DNA of 64,000 nucleotides from JACIYW01 sp014359745 (GCA_050433985.1 JBNPWE010000010.1:1-64000); one strand, 5' to 3'. Shown: positions 43,264 through 52,049, numbered from the stretch's first letter. Made by a program: numbers and translations. The notes: a model not told the origin generated them from the letters alone.

Positions 43264-43290
43264 AATCAGGCGGCATCGCGCCGCCTGATT
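43264..43290. terminator. Hairpin between convergent hydrolase and phaZ genes
   Basis: AATCAGGCGGC and GCCGCCTGATT form perfect 11-base arms around a five-base loop, ten bases after the hydrolase stop. No T run follows on the plus strand. It could act as a bidirectional transcript end together with the adjacent repeat. Confidence 0.6.
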
Positions 43291-43294
43291 GCCT

Positions 43295-43319
43295 CATCCT
43301 CTCGAAAAAAATACTCATT
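43295..43319 (-). repeat. Dispersed GAGTATTT/GATG motif, 3' of hydrolase
   Basis: Minus strand reads AATGAGTATTT, TTTTC, GAGAGGATG. It follows directly after the hairpin and belongs to the GAGAGGATG subtype, with the poly-T spacer seen at 37063 and 49468. Confidence 0.75.
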
Positions 43320-43360
43320 CCAAAATCGCCACCCCGCGCCGAACGGGCGTGGCGACGGAG

Positions 43361-44635
43361 TCACTTTGATTCGACAAGGCGGGGTTTGGCGTTGGCCGGG
43401 CGGTTCCCGCAGTTGTCGTCGATGAAGTTCAGCACCAAAGGACGGATGTTGTCGCGCCAGGACTTCCCGGCAAAGATGCCGTAGTGTCCGGCGCCCGGTT
43501 CCAGGTGGCTGGCTTTTTTCGAATCGGCCAGGTTCGAACACAGATCAAGCGCGGCAAGGCATTGGCCCGGTGCGCTGATATCGTCATTGGCCCCTTCGAC
43601 CACGATCACCGCAACATCGGTGATCTTGCCGAAATCAATGGCCCGGCCCCCGACCGAAAACACGTTGCGCGCAATCTCGCGGCCTTTGAAAATGCGTTCG
43701 ACCGTTGACAGGTAGAATTCCGCCGTCATGTCCATAGCCGCCAGATATTCATCGTAAAAGCGGTTGTGGTGGTCGTGATCCTTGGCCTCTCCCTTGGCGA
43801 CGCGCAGGATCTGTTCGTTGAAAGCGCGCGCATGGCGATCGGCGTTCATCGAGATGAAGGAATTAAGCTGCAACAGCCCCGGATACACCAACCGCCCGAC
43901 GCCCGGATGTTTGAAGCCGACGCGCTGGATGGCACTGTGTTCCAACTGTCCCATGGTCACGCGGCGACCGAAATCGGTCACGTCGGTGGCATTGGCATCG
44001 GGATCGACCGGGCCACCGATCAGCGTCAGCGACCGCGGCTGCGCCGCCGGTTCCACATCGGCGAGATAGGCGGTGGCGGCCAGCGCCAGCGGCACCGGCT
44101 GGCATACCGCCACCACATGGGTGTCAGGCCCCATGGTGCGCATGAAGTCGGCCAGGTAAAGCGTGTAATCCTCGATGTCGAACTTGCCTTCGGAAACCGG
44201 AATGTCGCGGGCGTTGTGCCAGTCGGTGACGAACACTTCGCAATCGGGCAGCAGGCTGGCCACGGTTGGCCGCAACAGCGTGGCGTAATGCCCCGACATA
44301 GGCGCAACCACCAACACCCGGCGCGGTTTTTCCGGGCGACCGATCGCCTTGAAGCGAATCAGATCCCCGAACGGTCGTTCCAATATGGTTTCCACGGATA
44401 TCACATGGTCGCGATTGTCTTCGCCCACCACGGTGCGGATACCCCAATCGGGCCGTACCACCATGCGGCTAAAGGTGCGTTCCGTCACCTCGCCCCAAGC
44501 CTGAAGCATCTTGAAACAGGGGTTTGGAACCATGCTGACCGCGGGATAGGCCCCGATCGCGCGTGCCGTCGCCCCCAACCATTCGTTGGTATTGCGGACA
44601 GTTTCCATCATGTCATAGGTCAGCATACTCTTCAT
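43361..44635 (-). CDS. phaZ: Intracellular polyhydroxybutyrate depolymerase
   Basis: PhaZ breaks down stored polyhydroxyalkanoate granules. The 424-residue protein belongs to the intracellular type, with catalytic C178 in VVAVCQPVPLAL, an acidic residue in VVEGANDDISAPG and a His in EPGAGHYGIFAGKSWRDNIRPLVLNFI. There is no signal peptide, in contrast with secreted depolymerases. It is divergent from phaC, the usual alphaproteobacterial order. The C-terminal tail is Lys/Arg-rich. Confidence 0.95.
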   Translation of the reverse strand: MKSMLTYDMMETVRNTNEWLGATARAIGAYPAVSMVPNPCFKMLQAWGEVTERTFSRMVVRPDWGIRTVVGEDNRDHVISVETILERPFGDLIRFKAIGRPEKPRRVLVVAPMSGHYATLLRPTVASLLPDCEVFVTDWHNARDIPVSEGKFDIEDYTLYLADFMRTMGPDTHVVAVCQPVPLALAATAYLADVEPAAQPRSLTLIGGPVDPDANATDVTDFGRRVTMGQLEHSAIQRVGFKHPGVGRLVYPGLLQLNSFISMNADRHARAFNEQILRVAKGEAKDHDHHNRFYDEYLAAMDMTAEFYLSTVERIFKGREIARNVFSVGGRAIDFGKITDVAVIVVEGANDDISAPGQCLAALDLCSNLADSKKASHLEPGAGHYGIFAGKSWRDNIRPLVLNFIDDNCGNRPANAKPRLVESK

Positions 44636-44735
44636 ATCGCGCCTTTCCCCGGGAGGGCCCGGTCAAAATCGTCGCTTTCCCCCCCATCGTGGCGACGTTA
44701 TGCTTGTATGTGCAGGGTAGAGGGGATTGTTTGCG

Positions 44736-46547
44736 ATGACAACTGATCATGAAGCGCCAAAACAGGCGGATCTGGAACGGCTGAATCACAATATTGCAAA
44801 GATGGAGCTCCTTTCGCAACGTCTGGTAGCAGCCATCGGGCGACGCACACCCAGAAGGCAATCCCTTCAGGCCCCGTCGCACGAACTTTTTGCAAAGGCC
44901 GCAACCGCTTATATGGCCGAAATGGTCAATAATCCGTCAAAGGTTCTGGAACACCAGGTTTCTTACTGGGGCAAGGCCCTGAAACATTATGTAGAGGCCC
45001 AGCAGTTCCTTGCCAAAGGCAAGCTGGCCGCGCCGCCCGATCCCACCCCCAAGGACCGGCGGTTTTCCAACCCGCTGTGGGAAACCCACCCCTATTTCAA
45101 CTTTATCAAGCAGCAATACATGCTGACGTCTGAGGCGATGCAGCAGGCGGTGGCAGATCTTGAACATCTGGATGACCGCGACAGAAAGCGCGTGGAATAT
45201 TTCTCGCGGCAGATCATGGATATGCTGGCGCCGTCAAATTACCTGACCACAAATCCCGAGGCGCTGGAGCGCGCCGTGGAAACCGACGGCGAGTCGCTGG
45301 TCAGGGGCCTTGAGAACCTGGTGCGCGATATCGAGGCCAACAACGGTGAACTTCTGGTGTCGCTTGCCGACAAGGATGCCTTCAAGGTGGGCGAGAATAT
45401 CGGCACCACCGAGGGTTCCGTCATCTATCGCAACCGGATGTTCGAACTGATCCAGTACACGCCGAAAACCGAAAATGTGTACAAAACGCCGCTGATCATA
45501 TTTCCGCCATGGATCAACAAGTTCTACATCCTCGATCTGAAACCGCAGAACAGCCTGATCCGCTGGATCGTGGAACAGGGTTTCACGTTGTTCGTGGTAA
45601 GCTGGGTGAATCCCGATGCCTCGTATCGGGACGTCGGCATGGAAGAGTATATCGAAGAGGGCTTTCTGACCGCGATCGATCAGGTAAAGGCGATCACCGG
45701 CGAGGCCAAGGTCAACGCGGTCGGCTATTGCATTGCCGGCACCACGCTGGCGCTGACACTGTCGCTGATGGCCAAACGCAAGGACAGTTCCATCAAATCG
45801 GCCACCTTCCTTACCACGCTGACCGATTTCTCGGATCAGGGCGAGGTGGGGGTGTTCCTCGACGATGATTTCGTCGACGGGATCGAGGCCGAGGTGACAG
45901 AGGCGGGGGTGCTCAACTCGTTCTTCATGTCGCGCACCTTTTCTTTCCTGCGCTCGAATGACCTGATCTATGGCCCGGCGGTCCGCAGCTACATGCTGGG
46001 CGAGGCGCCGCCGGCCTTCGATCTGCTGTACTGGAACGGCGATGGCACCAACCTGCCCGCCAAGATGGCAATCGAATATCTGCGTGGCCTTTGTCAGGAT
46101 GATAAATTCGCACAAGGCGGGTTCGGGCTGTTCGGCGAAACGCTGAAGATCGGGGATGTGAAGGTGCCGATGTGTGCGGTGGCCTGCGAAACCGATCACA
46201 TCGCGGCCTGGAAATCCTCTTTCAACGGGGTGCGGCAGATGGGATCGAAGGACAAGACGTTCATCTTGTCGGAATCCGGCCATGTGGCAGGCATCGTCAA
46301 CCCACCGACCAAACAGAAATACGGGCATTACACCAGCGACGCCCCGATCGAGGATCCCGATGCATGGCGCGCCGCCGCGATCCGCGCGCCGGGGTCATGG
46401 TGGCCGGTATGGGGCGAATGGCTGGCGAAACGCTCGGGCGCGAAAGTGGCGGCGCGGATGCCCGGAACCGCCTCGCATCCGGTTCTGGCGCCCGCGCCCG
46501 GAACCTATGTCCGGGCGATACCGACGGGTGACACCGCGCCGGGATGA
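44736..46547 (+). CDS. phaC: Polyhydroxyalkanoate synthase, class I
   Basis: PhaC polymerises hydroxyacyl-CoA on the granule surface. The 603-residue length and single-subunit architecture fit class I enzymes. The lipase-like box GYCIAGT places the catalytic Cys at residue 332, with the catalytic Asp in ETDHIAAW and His in SGHVAGIVNPP. The ATG at 44736 (MTTDHEAPK) has AGAGGGG ten bases upstream; a TTG nine bases before it is an alternative. The 100-base gap to phaZ must carry both promoters. Confidence 0.97.
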   Translation: MTTDHEAPKQADLERLNHNIAKMELLSQRLVAAIGRRTPRRQSLQAPSHELFAKAATAYMAEMVNNPSKVLEHQVSYWGKALKHYVEAQQFLAKGKLAAPPDPTPKDRRFSNPLWETHPYFNFIKQQYMLTSEAMQQAVADLEHLDDRDRKRVEYFSRQIMDMLAPSNYLTTNPEALERAVETDGESLVRGLENLVRDIEANNGELLVSLADKDAFKVGENIGTTEGSVIYRNRMFELIQYTPKTENVYKTPLIIFPPWINKFYILDLKPQNSLIRWIVEQGFTLFVVSWVNPDASYRDVGMEEYIEEGFLTAIDQVKAITGEAKVNAVGYCIAGTTLALTLSLMAKRKDSSIKSATFLTTLTDFSDQGEVGVFLDDDFVDGIEAEVTEAGVLNSFFMSRTFSFLRSNDLIYGPAVRSYMLGEAPPAFDLLYWNGDGTNLPAKMAIEYLRGLCQDDKFAQGGFGLFGETLKIGDVKVPMCAVACETDHIAAWKSSFNGVRQMGSKDKTFILSESGHVAGIVNPPTKQKYGHYTSDAPIEDPDAWRAAAIRAPGSWWPVWGEWLAKRSGAKVAARMPGTASHPVLAPAPGTYVRAIPTGDTAPG

Positions 46548-46633
46548 CGCAAGGGCACCTTCGGCCTGCGTTCACACCGGCGTAACTGCGCCTGCGGCAT
46601 GTTTTTGCTGCAACCGCGAAGTTTTCCCTTGCA

Positions 46634-46650
46634 ATGCTGCACTGCAGCAT
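46634..46650. promoter_or_regulatory. PhaR-type operator upstream of phaP
   Basis: ATGCTGCACTGCAGCAT is a perfect 17-base palindrome with CTGC-N3-GCAG at its core, the form of the PhaR site described from Paracoccus denitrificans. It lies 56 bases upstream of the phaP ATG. A second TTGC-N1-GCAA element is at 46605-46613. PhaR represses phaP when no PHB is present. Confidence 0.8.
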
Positions 46651-46705
46651 GTACATCTTGAGCATACGCAAAGGCGGGGCGGACCCGCCATCAGGAGTAG
46701 ATAGC

Positions 46706-47191
46706 ATGGCGACGAAGACCCAAGACATGACCAAAATGTTTCAAGATGCTTTTGGCGGCTTCCCGTTCGATCAGGCCGCGTTTCAGGACGCGTTCAAGAA
46801 CCAGGCGGCCTTTGGCGAAAAGCTGACCAAAGTGGCTCTGGAAGCTGCCGAGAAATCGGCCGAGATTTCCAGCAAATGGACCAAGGAAGCGATCGCCCGT
46901 CTTGGCGATGCCGCGAAAGCCAAGGCCGAACCGGCCGACTACAGCAAATCGGTCACCGATCTGGCCTCAGCCTCGGCTGAAATCGCCGCCGAAAACCTGG
47001 CTGCTTTCGCCGAAGTCGCGAAAAAAGTGCAGATGGAAACCGTTGAACTGGTTCTGGCTGCGGGCAAGGATTTGTCGGAAGATGCGACCGCTGCCGTGAA
47101 AAAAGCCACGACCGATGCGACCGCCGCGGTGAAGAAAGCCACCGACGAGGCGACCGCCGCGACCAAAAAAGCCACCGCTGCCACCAACTAA
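46706..47191 (+). CDS. phaP: Phasin
   Basis: A 161-residue granule-coating protein. It starts MATKTQDMTKMFQDAFGGFPFDQAAFQDAFKN, a phasin-family N-terminus, and continues as a long amphipathic helical region. The C-terminal 45 residues are an alanine/lysine repeat of the type TAAVKKAT, which may bind DNA or help granule organisation. GGAG precedes the ATG at eight bases, and the PhaR-type operator lies upstream. A terminator follows the stop. Confidence 0.95.
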   Translation: MATKTQDMTKMFQDAFGGFPFDQAAFQDAFKNQAAFGEKLTKVALEAAEKSAEISSKWTKEAIARLGDAAKAKAEPADYSKSVTDLASASAEIAAENLAAFAEVAKKVQMETVELVLAAGKDLSEDATAAVKKATTDATAAVKKATDEATAATKKATAATN

Positions 47192-47243
47192 CGCATCGGA
47201 ACAGTCATCACGCGCCCACCTCCTCCCTGGGCGTTGTGAGACC

Positions 47244-47269
47244 GGGCGGGCCAATGGCCCGCCCCTTTT
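47244..47269 (+). terminator. Intrinsic terminator of phaP
   Basis: GGGCGGGCC at 47244-47252 and GGCCCGCCC at 47256-47264 form a nine-pair stem with a three-base loop, followed by TTTT. It touches the stop codon of the opposing rhodanese gene. Confidence 0.88.
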
Positions 47270-47655
47270 CATTTCGTCGATGCCGGAACCGCCTTGGGCG
47301 ATCCTGTTGCCATATCGGTGCCCGTATAGGGCAGGCCATCGGCCTTCCAGCCCTTGAAGCCTGCGCCCATATGCGCGATGGTCCTGATCCCGGCGGCAAA
47401 GGCCGCGCGTGCCGCCCGCTCCGACCGCCCGCCAGACCCGCAGTGCAGCACGATGCGTTTTTCCGATTGCCCCGGCAGGCCTTCGGCCCGGAAGAACGCC
47501 AGCGGCATCAACAGCGCGCCCTCTATATGTTCGAACATGTATTCCTGCGGGGTGCGCACGTCGATGACCACGATCCGGCCTTCGGCCATGCCCCGCGCCA
47601 CCTCGTCGGTTGTCCAGATTTCCAGCGTCGCGCCGTCGATTTCCCTGGTTTCCAT
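47269..47655 (-). CDS. Single-domain rhodanese-like protein
   Basis: A 128-residue rhodanese domain with DEVARGMAEGRIVVIDVRTPQEYMFEHIEGALLMPL and the active-site loop LHCGSGGRSERAARAAF, whose Cys could carry persulfide. It is probably a cytoplasmic sulphur transferase, as no signal peptide is present in the chosen start (METREIDGA); a longer upstream reading lacks family character. It is placed antisense between phaP and phaR, separating genes that are usually adjacent. Function in PHA metabolism is not implied by sequence. Confidence 0.88.
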   Translation of the reverse strand: METREIDGATLEIWTTDEVARGMAEGRIVVIDVRTPQEYMFEHIEGALLMPLAFFRAEGLPGQSEKRIVLHCGSGGRSERAARAAFAAGIRTIAHMGAGFKGWKADGLPYTGTDMATGSPKAVPASTK

Positions 47656-47815
47656 TGCTGATATCCCTTGCTGTGATGCCCGCCGGGGCAGGCGGCGTTG
47701 CCAGTGTACCTGTTTTGCCAATGTACCTATGATGCAAGTGGCCTGACCACCACCCTTTCATTTTCATTGCCCTTGGCCTAAGCTTTGGCAGATCGCATCG
47801 CTGAAGGGGGCACTC

Positions 47816-48355
47816 GTGGCTGGGAATGACAAGACGCTGCTGATCAAACGCTATGCCAGCCGCCGACTTTATAACACCGAAACCAGCGATTATGTGACGC
47901 TGGAAGATATCGCGGGGTTCATCCGCGCCGGGCGCGAGGTGCAGATCGTCGATCTGAAATCGGGCGATGACCTGACGCGCCAGTACCTGTTGCAGATCAT
48001 CGCCGAACATGAGGGGCGCGGCGAAAACGTGCTGCCGCTTGATGTGCTGACCGACCTTGTGCGCAGCTACACAACCCAGGCGCAATCGGTGGTGCCGCAG
48101 TTTCTGGCAATGTCGTTCGAGATGCTGCGCGACGGTCAAACAAAAATGGTCGAAAAGATGACCACGATTCCGACCCCGCTTACCTCGATGCCCGGCTTCG
48201 ATGCGATGCAGCGCCAGCAGCGGGCCTTTCTCAAATCGATCATGGGCGGGTGGTCGCACCCCACCCCCGAGCAGGCACCGGCAACCGACGATCTGACCGA
48301 AATCAAGAACCAACTGGCGGATTTGCAGGAAAAACTGTCGAAACTGAACAAGTGA
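47816..48355 (+). CDS. phaR: Polyhydroxyalkanoate synthesis repressor
   Basis: PhaR senses PHB and represses phaP and itself. The 179-residue protein begins with LLIKRYASRRLYNTETSDYVTLEDIAGFIRAG, the conserved PHB/PHA accumulation regulator DNA-binding domain, followed by the poly-3-hydroxybutyrate-binding domain and a Pro-rich C-terminal section. Start is GTG at 47816 with AAGGGGG upstream. It matches PhaR of Paracoccus and Rhodobacter in length. Its palindrome is present upstream of phaP; no comparable perfect site is evident upstream of phaR. Confidence 0.95.
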   Translation: MAGNDKTLLIKRYASRRLYNTETSDYVTLEDIAGFIRAGREVQIVDLKSGDDLTRQYLLQIIAEHEGRGENVLPLDVLTDLVRSYTTQAQSVVPQFLAMSFEMLRDGQTKMVEKMTTIPTPLTSMPGFDAMQRQQRAFLKSIMGGWSHPTPEQAPATDDLTEIKNQLADLQEKLSKLNK

Positions 48356-48400
48356 TTGCGCCATGACGCCGGGCGGATCGAAAGGTGGGAAAGCTCTGGC

Positions 48401-49396
48401 ATGGCAGCGACATCGGGGCGCATCAGCCTTTGGGCGGTGGAGGTGTTTCTGGCCACCGCGCGCGAGGGGTCGGTGTCGGCGGCGGCCCGGCAACTTGGTG
48501 CCAGCCCGTCGGCCATCAGCCAGCAGCTAAGTACGCTTGAGGCGGCGCTTGGCGCGGTCTTGCTGGAACGGGGCGCGCGCCCCGTCACCCTGACCTCCGC
48601 CGGAGAGATGTTTCGCCCCCGCGCCGAGGCGATCCTGTCCGAGGCGCTGGCCGCGCGCGCCGAACTGGCGCTGGCCGATCCGGCGGCGATGACCCGGTTT
48701 CGCCTGGGCATGATCGAGGATTTCGAAGCCGAGGTGACGCCGCGTCTGCTGACCGGGATGGCCGACGATCTGCGCGCCTGCCGCTTCGTGCTGGAAACCG
48801 GGCCAAGCCACCGGTTGCTGGATCAGCTTGACAACCGGGCGCTGGATGTCGTGGTGGCCGCGGATACCGGCGCCGCCGCCGACTGGATGGAGGTGCACCC
48901 GCTGCTGACCGAACCCTTCGTGGCCGCCGTACCGCGCGGGGCCATAGAAAGCGGGGCCATGGAAAGCGGGGCGGGTGCCGCGGATACCGATGTTCTGGGC
49001 CAGTTGCAGGCCTTGCCGCTGATCCTGTATTCGCCGCGTCATCACATGGGGCGGCTGATCTCGAACCATCTGGCGCATCAGAACCTGCGCCTGGCGTACC
49101 GGTTCGAACTGGACAGCTATCATGCGATCATGGCGATGGTGGCGGCGGGCGCGGGATGGACGATTCTGACGCCGCTGGCGCTTGACCATGCCAACCGGTT
49201 TCGCAACCGGGTAGAGGTGCTGCCGCTGCCGGTCGCACCGCTTTCGCGCACGATATCGCTTTCGGCGCGGCGCGGGGTGCTGCAGGCCATGCCGACCGAG
49301 GTGGCGGGGCAGCTGCGGGCCTTGCTGCGCGACCTCGTGGTGTCGCGCTGGATAACGACGCTACCGTGGATAGGCGACAGCCTGCGGGTGTTGTGA
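48401..49396 (+). CDS. LysR-family transcriptional regulator
   Basis: A 331-residue LysR regulator with the N-terminal winged HTH (VEVFLATAREGSVSAAARQLGASPSAISQQLSTLEAALG, residues 12-50) and an effector-binding domain of periplasmic-binding-protein fold. The insertion GAIESGAMESGAGA near residue 180 is a short imperfect duplication. Targets unknown. Start ATG at 48401 (MAATSGRISLW) chosen; the upstream frame from 48356 overlaps only the end of phaR. It is followed by a dispersed repeat and convergent galE. Confidence 0.92.
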   Translation: MAATSGRISLWAVEVFLATAREGSVSAAARQLGASPSAISQQLSTLEAALGAVLLERGARPVTLTSAGEMFRPRAEAILSEALAARAELALADPAAMTRFRLGMIEDFEAEVTPRLLTGMADDLRACRFVLETGPSHRLLDQLDNRALDVVVAADTGAAADWMEVHPLLTEPFVAAVPRGAIESGAMESGAGAADTDVLGQLQALPLILYSPRHHMGRLISNHLAHQNLRLAYRFELDSYHAIMAMVAAGAGWTILTPLALDHANRFRNRVEVLPLPVAPLSRTISLSARRGVLQAMPTEVAGQLRALLRDLVVSRWITTLPWIGDSLRVL

Positions 49397-49467
49397 CCGC
49401 CAGATCGGATCTCAGTCAGTCGGGTCCATACCCTATGAGCGGCGCGCGCGTGGTGGGGGCGGGAAAT

Positions 49468-49490
49468 GAGTATTTTTTTCGAGAGGATGG
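49468..49490 (+). repeat. Dispersed GAGTATTT/GATG motif, long copy B
   Basis: GAGTATTT, TTTTC, GAGAGGATG, and continuing similarity to copy A through a CAGGC-GCG segment to GCGCAAC-CGCGCTA, where the galE stop begins. The shared block is about 49455-49550. Confidence 0.75.
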
Positions 49491-49543
49491 GAAACAGTTT
49501 TCTGGTGCGGTCAGGCTGCGGACCCGGTTGAGCGCAACGCGCG

Positions 49544-50557
49544 CTATGACCCGTTGCGCCGACGCAAGATGAACGCCCAGCTGGAGGCGCACATCTCTTC
49601 GGGCGTGCGGGTGGCGCGGAACCCCAGTTCGCGCTCGGCCTTTGCGGGGTCGGCATAATAGATGTCGACATCACCCGCGCGCCGGGGGCCGATCACATAG
49701 GGCAGGTCGCGGCCGCAGGCGCGGGAATAGGCGCGCAGCATTTCCAGCACCGACGTTCCCTTGCCGGTGCCCAGATTGAACAGATGCCCGCGATCCGTCG
49801 CGATCAGGTCATCCAGCGACAGGCGGTGCCCCGCCGCAAGATCCTCGACATGGATGTAATCGCGCACCCCGGTGCCGTCGGGTGTGTTGTAATCATCGCC
49901 GAACACCTCCAGCCGCGCCAGTTCGCCGGTCGCGACGCGGGCCAGATAGGGCATCAGGTTGTTTGGAATATCGCGCGGATCCTCGCCAATCAGCCCCGAA
50001 CCATGCGCCCCCGCCGGGTTGAAATACCGCAATATGCCAAAAGCCCAACGCGGATCGGCCGCCGCCGCCTGGGCCAGGATCTGTTCGCTGGCCAGCTTGG
50101 TCCAGGCATAGGTGGATGCGGCGACCAGCGGCGCATCTTCGGGCACCGGCAACACTTTGGGCAGGCCGTAGACCGTGGCCGACGATGAAAACACCAGCCT
50201 GAACACCCCGGCGCGCTGCATCGCGCCCAGCAACGTCAGCAAGCCGCCGCAGTTCACGTTGATATAGTCAAGCGGCCGTTCCATCGATTCCCCGACCGCC
50301 TTTTTCGCCGCGAAATGCACCACGGCGTCGAACCGGTGTCGCGCAAAAATCTCCGCCACCCCCGCCGCGTCGCGAATATCGCAGCGATGACAGGGCACCG
50401 ACCGCCCGGTGATCATCTCCAGCCGGTCGGGTACATCGGGCCGCGCGTTCGAGAAATCATCGAGGATGACAACATCATACCCCGCCTCGATCAACGCGAT
50501 CGCGGTATGAGACCCGATATATCCCGCCCCGCCCGTCAACAGAACCCTGCCAGACAT
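49544..50557 (-). CDS. galE: UDP-glucose 4-epimerase
   Basis: GalE interconverts UDP-glucose and UDP-galactose, supplying sugars for LPS or exopolysaccharide. The 337-residue SDR-family protein has the NAD motif LLTGGAGYIGSHTAIAL (residues 6-22), the catalytic Ser in SSSATVYG and YAWTK holding Tyr and Lys. The substrate-loop RYFNPAGAHGSGLIGE follows. Start at 50555-50557 has GAGGG at six bases; an upstream ATG would add 64 non-family residues. The stop lies in a dispersed repeat shared with the MATE gene's 3' end. Confidence 0.96.
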   Translation of the reverse strand: MSGRVLLTGGAGYIGSHTAIALIEAGYDVVILDDFSNARPDVPDRLEMITGRSVPCHRCDIRDAAGVAEIFARHRFDAVVHFAAKKAVGESMERPLDYINVNCGGLLTLLGAMQRAGVFRLVFSSSATVYGLPKVLPVPEDAPLVAASTYAWTKLASEQILAQAAAADPRWAFGILRYFNPAGAHGSGLIGEDPRDIPNNLMPYLARVATGELARLEVFGDDYNTPDGTGVRDYIHVEDLAAGHRLSLDDLIATDRGHLFNLGTGKGTSVLEMLRAYSRACGRDLPYVIGPRRAGDVDIYYADPAKAERELGFRATRTPEEMCASSWAFILRRRNGS

Positions 50558-50754
50558 CCGCACCCTCGCAACCGTCAAACCTGCCTGCATTGTAAGACAA
50601 GATCGCCGCGCAAAGGTCAAACCCACGGTCACATCTTCTGGCAGTCGGCGCGCGATTTCCGGGAACCGGGCGCGATATTTCCCACCAGTGGCCATGTTTG
50701 CGTCGCATTTGGCGGGAATTGTCAGGACAGGCACAACCACAAGGATCAAAGGCC

Positions 50755-50916
50755 ATGTCGATCAGATGCACTGTCCTGAAACATCTCTGGCCCTGGGCGC
50801 CCCGATCGGCAGATGTGTTTCTCAAGCGTCTGCAACGCCTTGCCGCGCGGCGCGACCTGTCGCGCCGGTCGGTCATCACCCATTTCAGAAATCGGGCACA
50901 ACGCCAGGCAGCCTGA
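50755..50916 (+). CDS. Possible small protein, 53 residues
   Basis: A short arginine-rich frame, MSIRCTVLKHLWPWAPRSAD to FRNRAQRQAA. AAGG-type signals precede the ATG. It overlaps the end of mipZ in antisense by 32 bases. I know no family. It may be a true small gene upstream of galE or simply an open frame in GC-rich DNA. Confidence 0.3.
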   Translation: MSIRCTVLKHLWPWAPRSADVFLKRLQRLAARRDLSRRSVITHFRNRAQRQAA

Positions 50917-51694
50917 GTTCGCGCACCAGATCCCGCAATTCCTGCCGGGCCGCCAGGTTCGACAGGTTGAGATTTTCAACACCCACATCCTTGAGATCCA
51001 GCAGCGTCAGCCCGCGCGGGAACAGTTCGCGAAAGATCACCCGCTCGGAAAATCCGGGCACCACGCGAAAACCGATGCGCCGCGACAGATCGTCCAGCGC
51101 CTCGCCCACCTTGCGCTTGTTGTGCATCTGCTGCGCGCCAAGGCGGTTGCGCAGCACGATCCAGTCGATCGGCTTCAGCCCCGCCTGCGCGCGCAACTGC
51201 CGCGCGCTCCATACCATTTCCGAATAGATCGACGGGCCGATCACCTTGCCGGTCTCTGCGTCGATCCGGGCCAGCAGGTCGAAATCAATGAAACTGTCGT
51301 TCAACGGCGTGATCAGCGTATCGGCCAGCGAATGGGCGATCTGGCTTAGCCGGGTGTGCGATCCGGGGCAATCGATGACGATAAAGCCGTTGTCGGGTTC
51401 CAGCGCGGCCACAGCCGCCGACAGGCGATGATCCAGGATATTCTCGTCGGGGCCTACCTGATCGCGGGCCACCTCGGGCAGGTCGCGGTAATCGGGCGAG
51501 GGCAGGTTCAACCCCTCGCGGGCGCAAAAGGCGGCGCGGTTTTCCATGTAGCGCCCGAAACTGCGCTGCCGCAGATCAAGGTCGATCGCGCCAACCCGGT
51601 GCCCCAGACGGGCAAGTGCGGTGGCAATATGCATCGACGTGGTCGATTTGCCCGATCCGCCCTTTTCGTTGCCCACCACGATGATATGCGCCAC
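50885..51694 (-). CDS. mipZ: Division-site positioning ATPase MipZ
   Basis: MipZ forms a polar gradient that inhibits FtsZ and so positions the division septum in alphaproteobacteria. The 269-residue ParA-like ATPase has the deviant Walker A NEKGGSGKSTTSMHIATALA (residues 8-27), Walker A' AIDLDLRQRSFGRY and DCPGSHTRLSQIAH. LRARAGLKPI and RNRLGAQQMHNKRKVGEALDDLSRRIGFR occur in the second half. The length and residues match MipZ rather than ParA of plasmids. It begins at an ATG without a strong Shine-Dalgarno. Convergence with other genes is absent; galE lies in the same orientation downstream. Confidence 0.93.
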   Translation of the reverse strand: MAHIIVVGNEKGGSGKSTTSMHIATALARLGHRVGAIDLDLRQRSFGRYMENRAAFCAREGLNLPSPDYRDLPEVARDQVGPDENILDHRLSAAVAALEPDNGFIVIDCPGSHTRLSQIAHSLADTLITPLNDSFIDFDLLARIDAETGKVIGPSIYSEMVWSARQLRAQAGLKPIDWIVLRNRLGAQQMHNKRKVGEALDDLSRRIGFRVVPGFSERVIFRELFPRGLTLLDLKDVGVENLNLSNLAARQELRDLVRELRLPGVVPDF

Positions 51695-51745
51695 GGCCCG
51701 TTCCCCTTGCCCTGATCGGCCCTTGCCTGATTGCAGACATCAATC

Positions 51746-51773
51746 AAAAAGGCGCGTCATTACCTGACGCGCC
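51746..51773 (-). terminator. Intrinsic terminator of the rplS-rpmE transcript
   Basis: On the minus strand, GGCGCGTCA and TGACGCGCC form a nine-pair stem (51751-51759 with 51765-51773) followed by five T at 51746-51750. It lies about 43 bases after the rpmE stop. Confidence 0.93.
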
Positions 51774-51816
51774 CTGACTATATGTTGTATGGGTTGCTTT
51801 GGGAAGCACCAGAGGG

Positions 51817-52038
51817 TTAGAATCCTAGCCCGGCGTATTTGTTCTTGAACTTCGATACACGACCGCCCGCATCCATCAGACGGGCCGATCCGCCGGTCCA
51901 GGCCGGATGCACGGTCGGGTCGATATCAAGCACCAGTTGATCGCCTTCCTTGCCCCAGGTGGACCGCATCTGAAACACGGTGCCATCGGTCATCTTGACA
52001 TCGATCATGTGATAATCGGGGTGAATGTTGTCTCTCAT
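51817..52038 (-). CDS. rpmE: 50S ribosomal protein L31
   Basis: A 73-residue protein starting MRDNIHPDYHMIDVKMTDGTVFQMRSTWGKEGDQ. It lacks the CxxC zinc cysteines of zinc-type L31, so it is the cysteine-less form (type A without zinc). The start with AGGAG upstream was chosen over an in-frame ATG five codons earlier. It follows rplS by 11 bases and precedes a terminator. Confidence 0.95.
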   Translation of the reverse strand: MRDNIHPDYHMIDVKMTDGTVFQMRSTWGKEGDQLVLDIDPTVHPAWTGGSARLMDAGGRVSKFKNKYAGLGF

Positions 52039-52049
52039 CGCCCTGCTCC

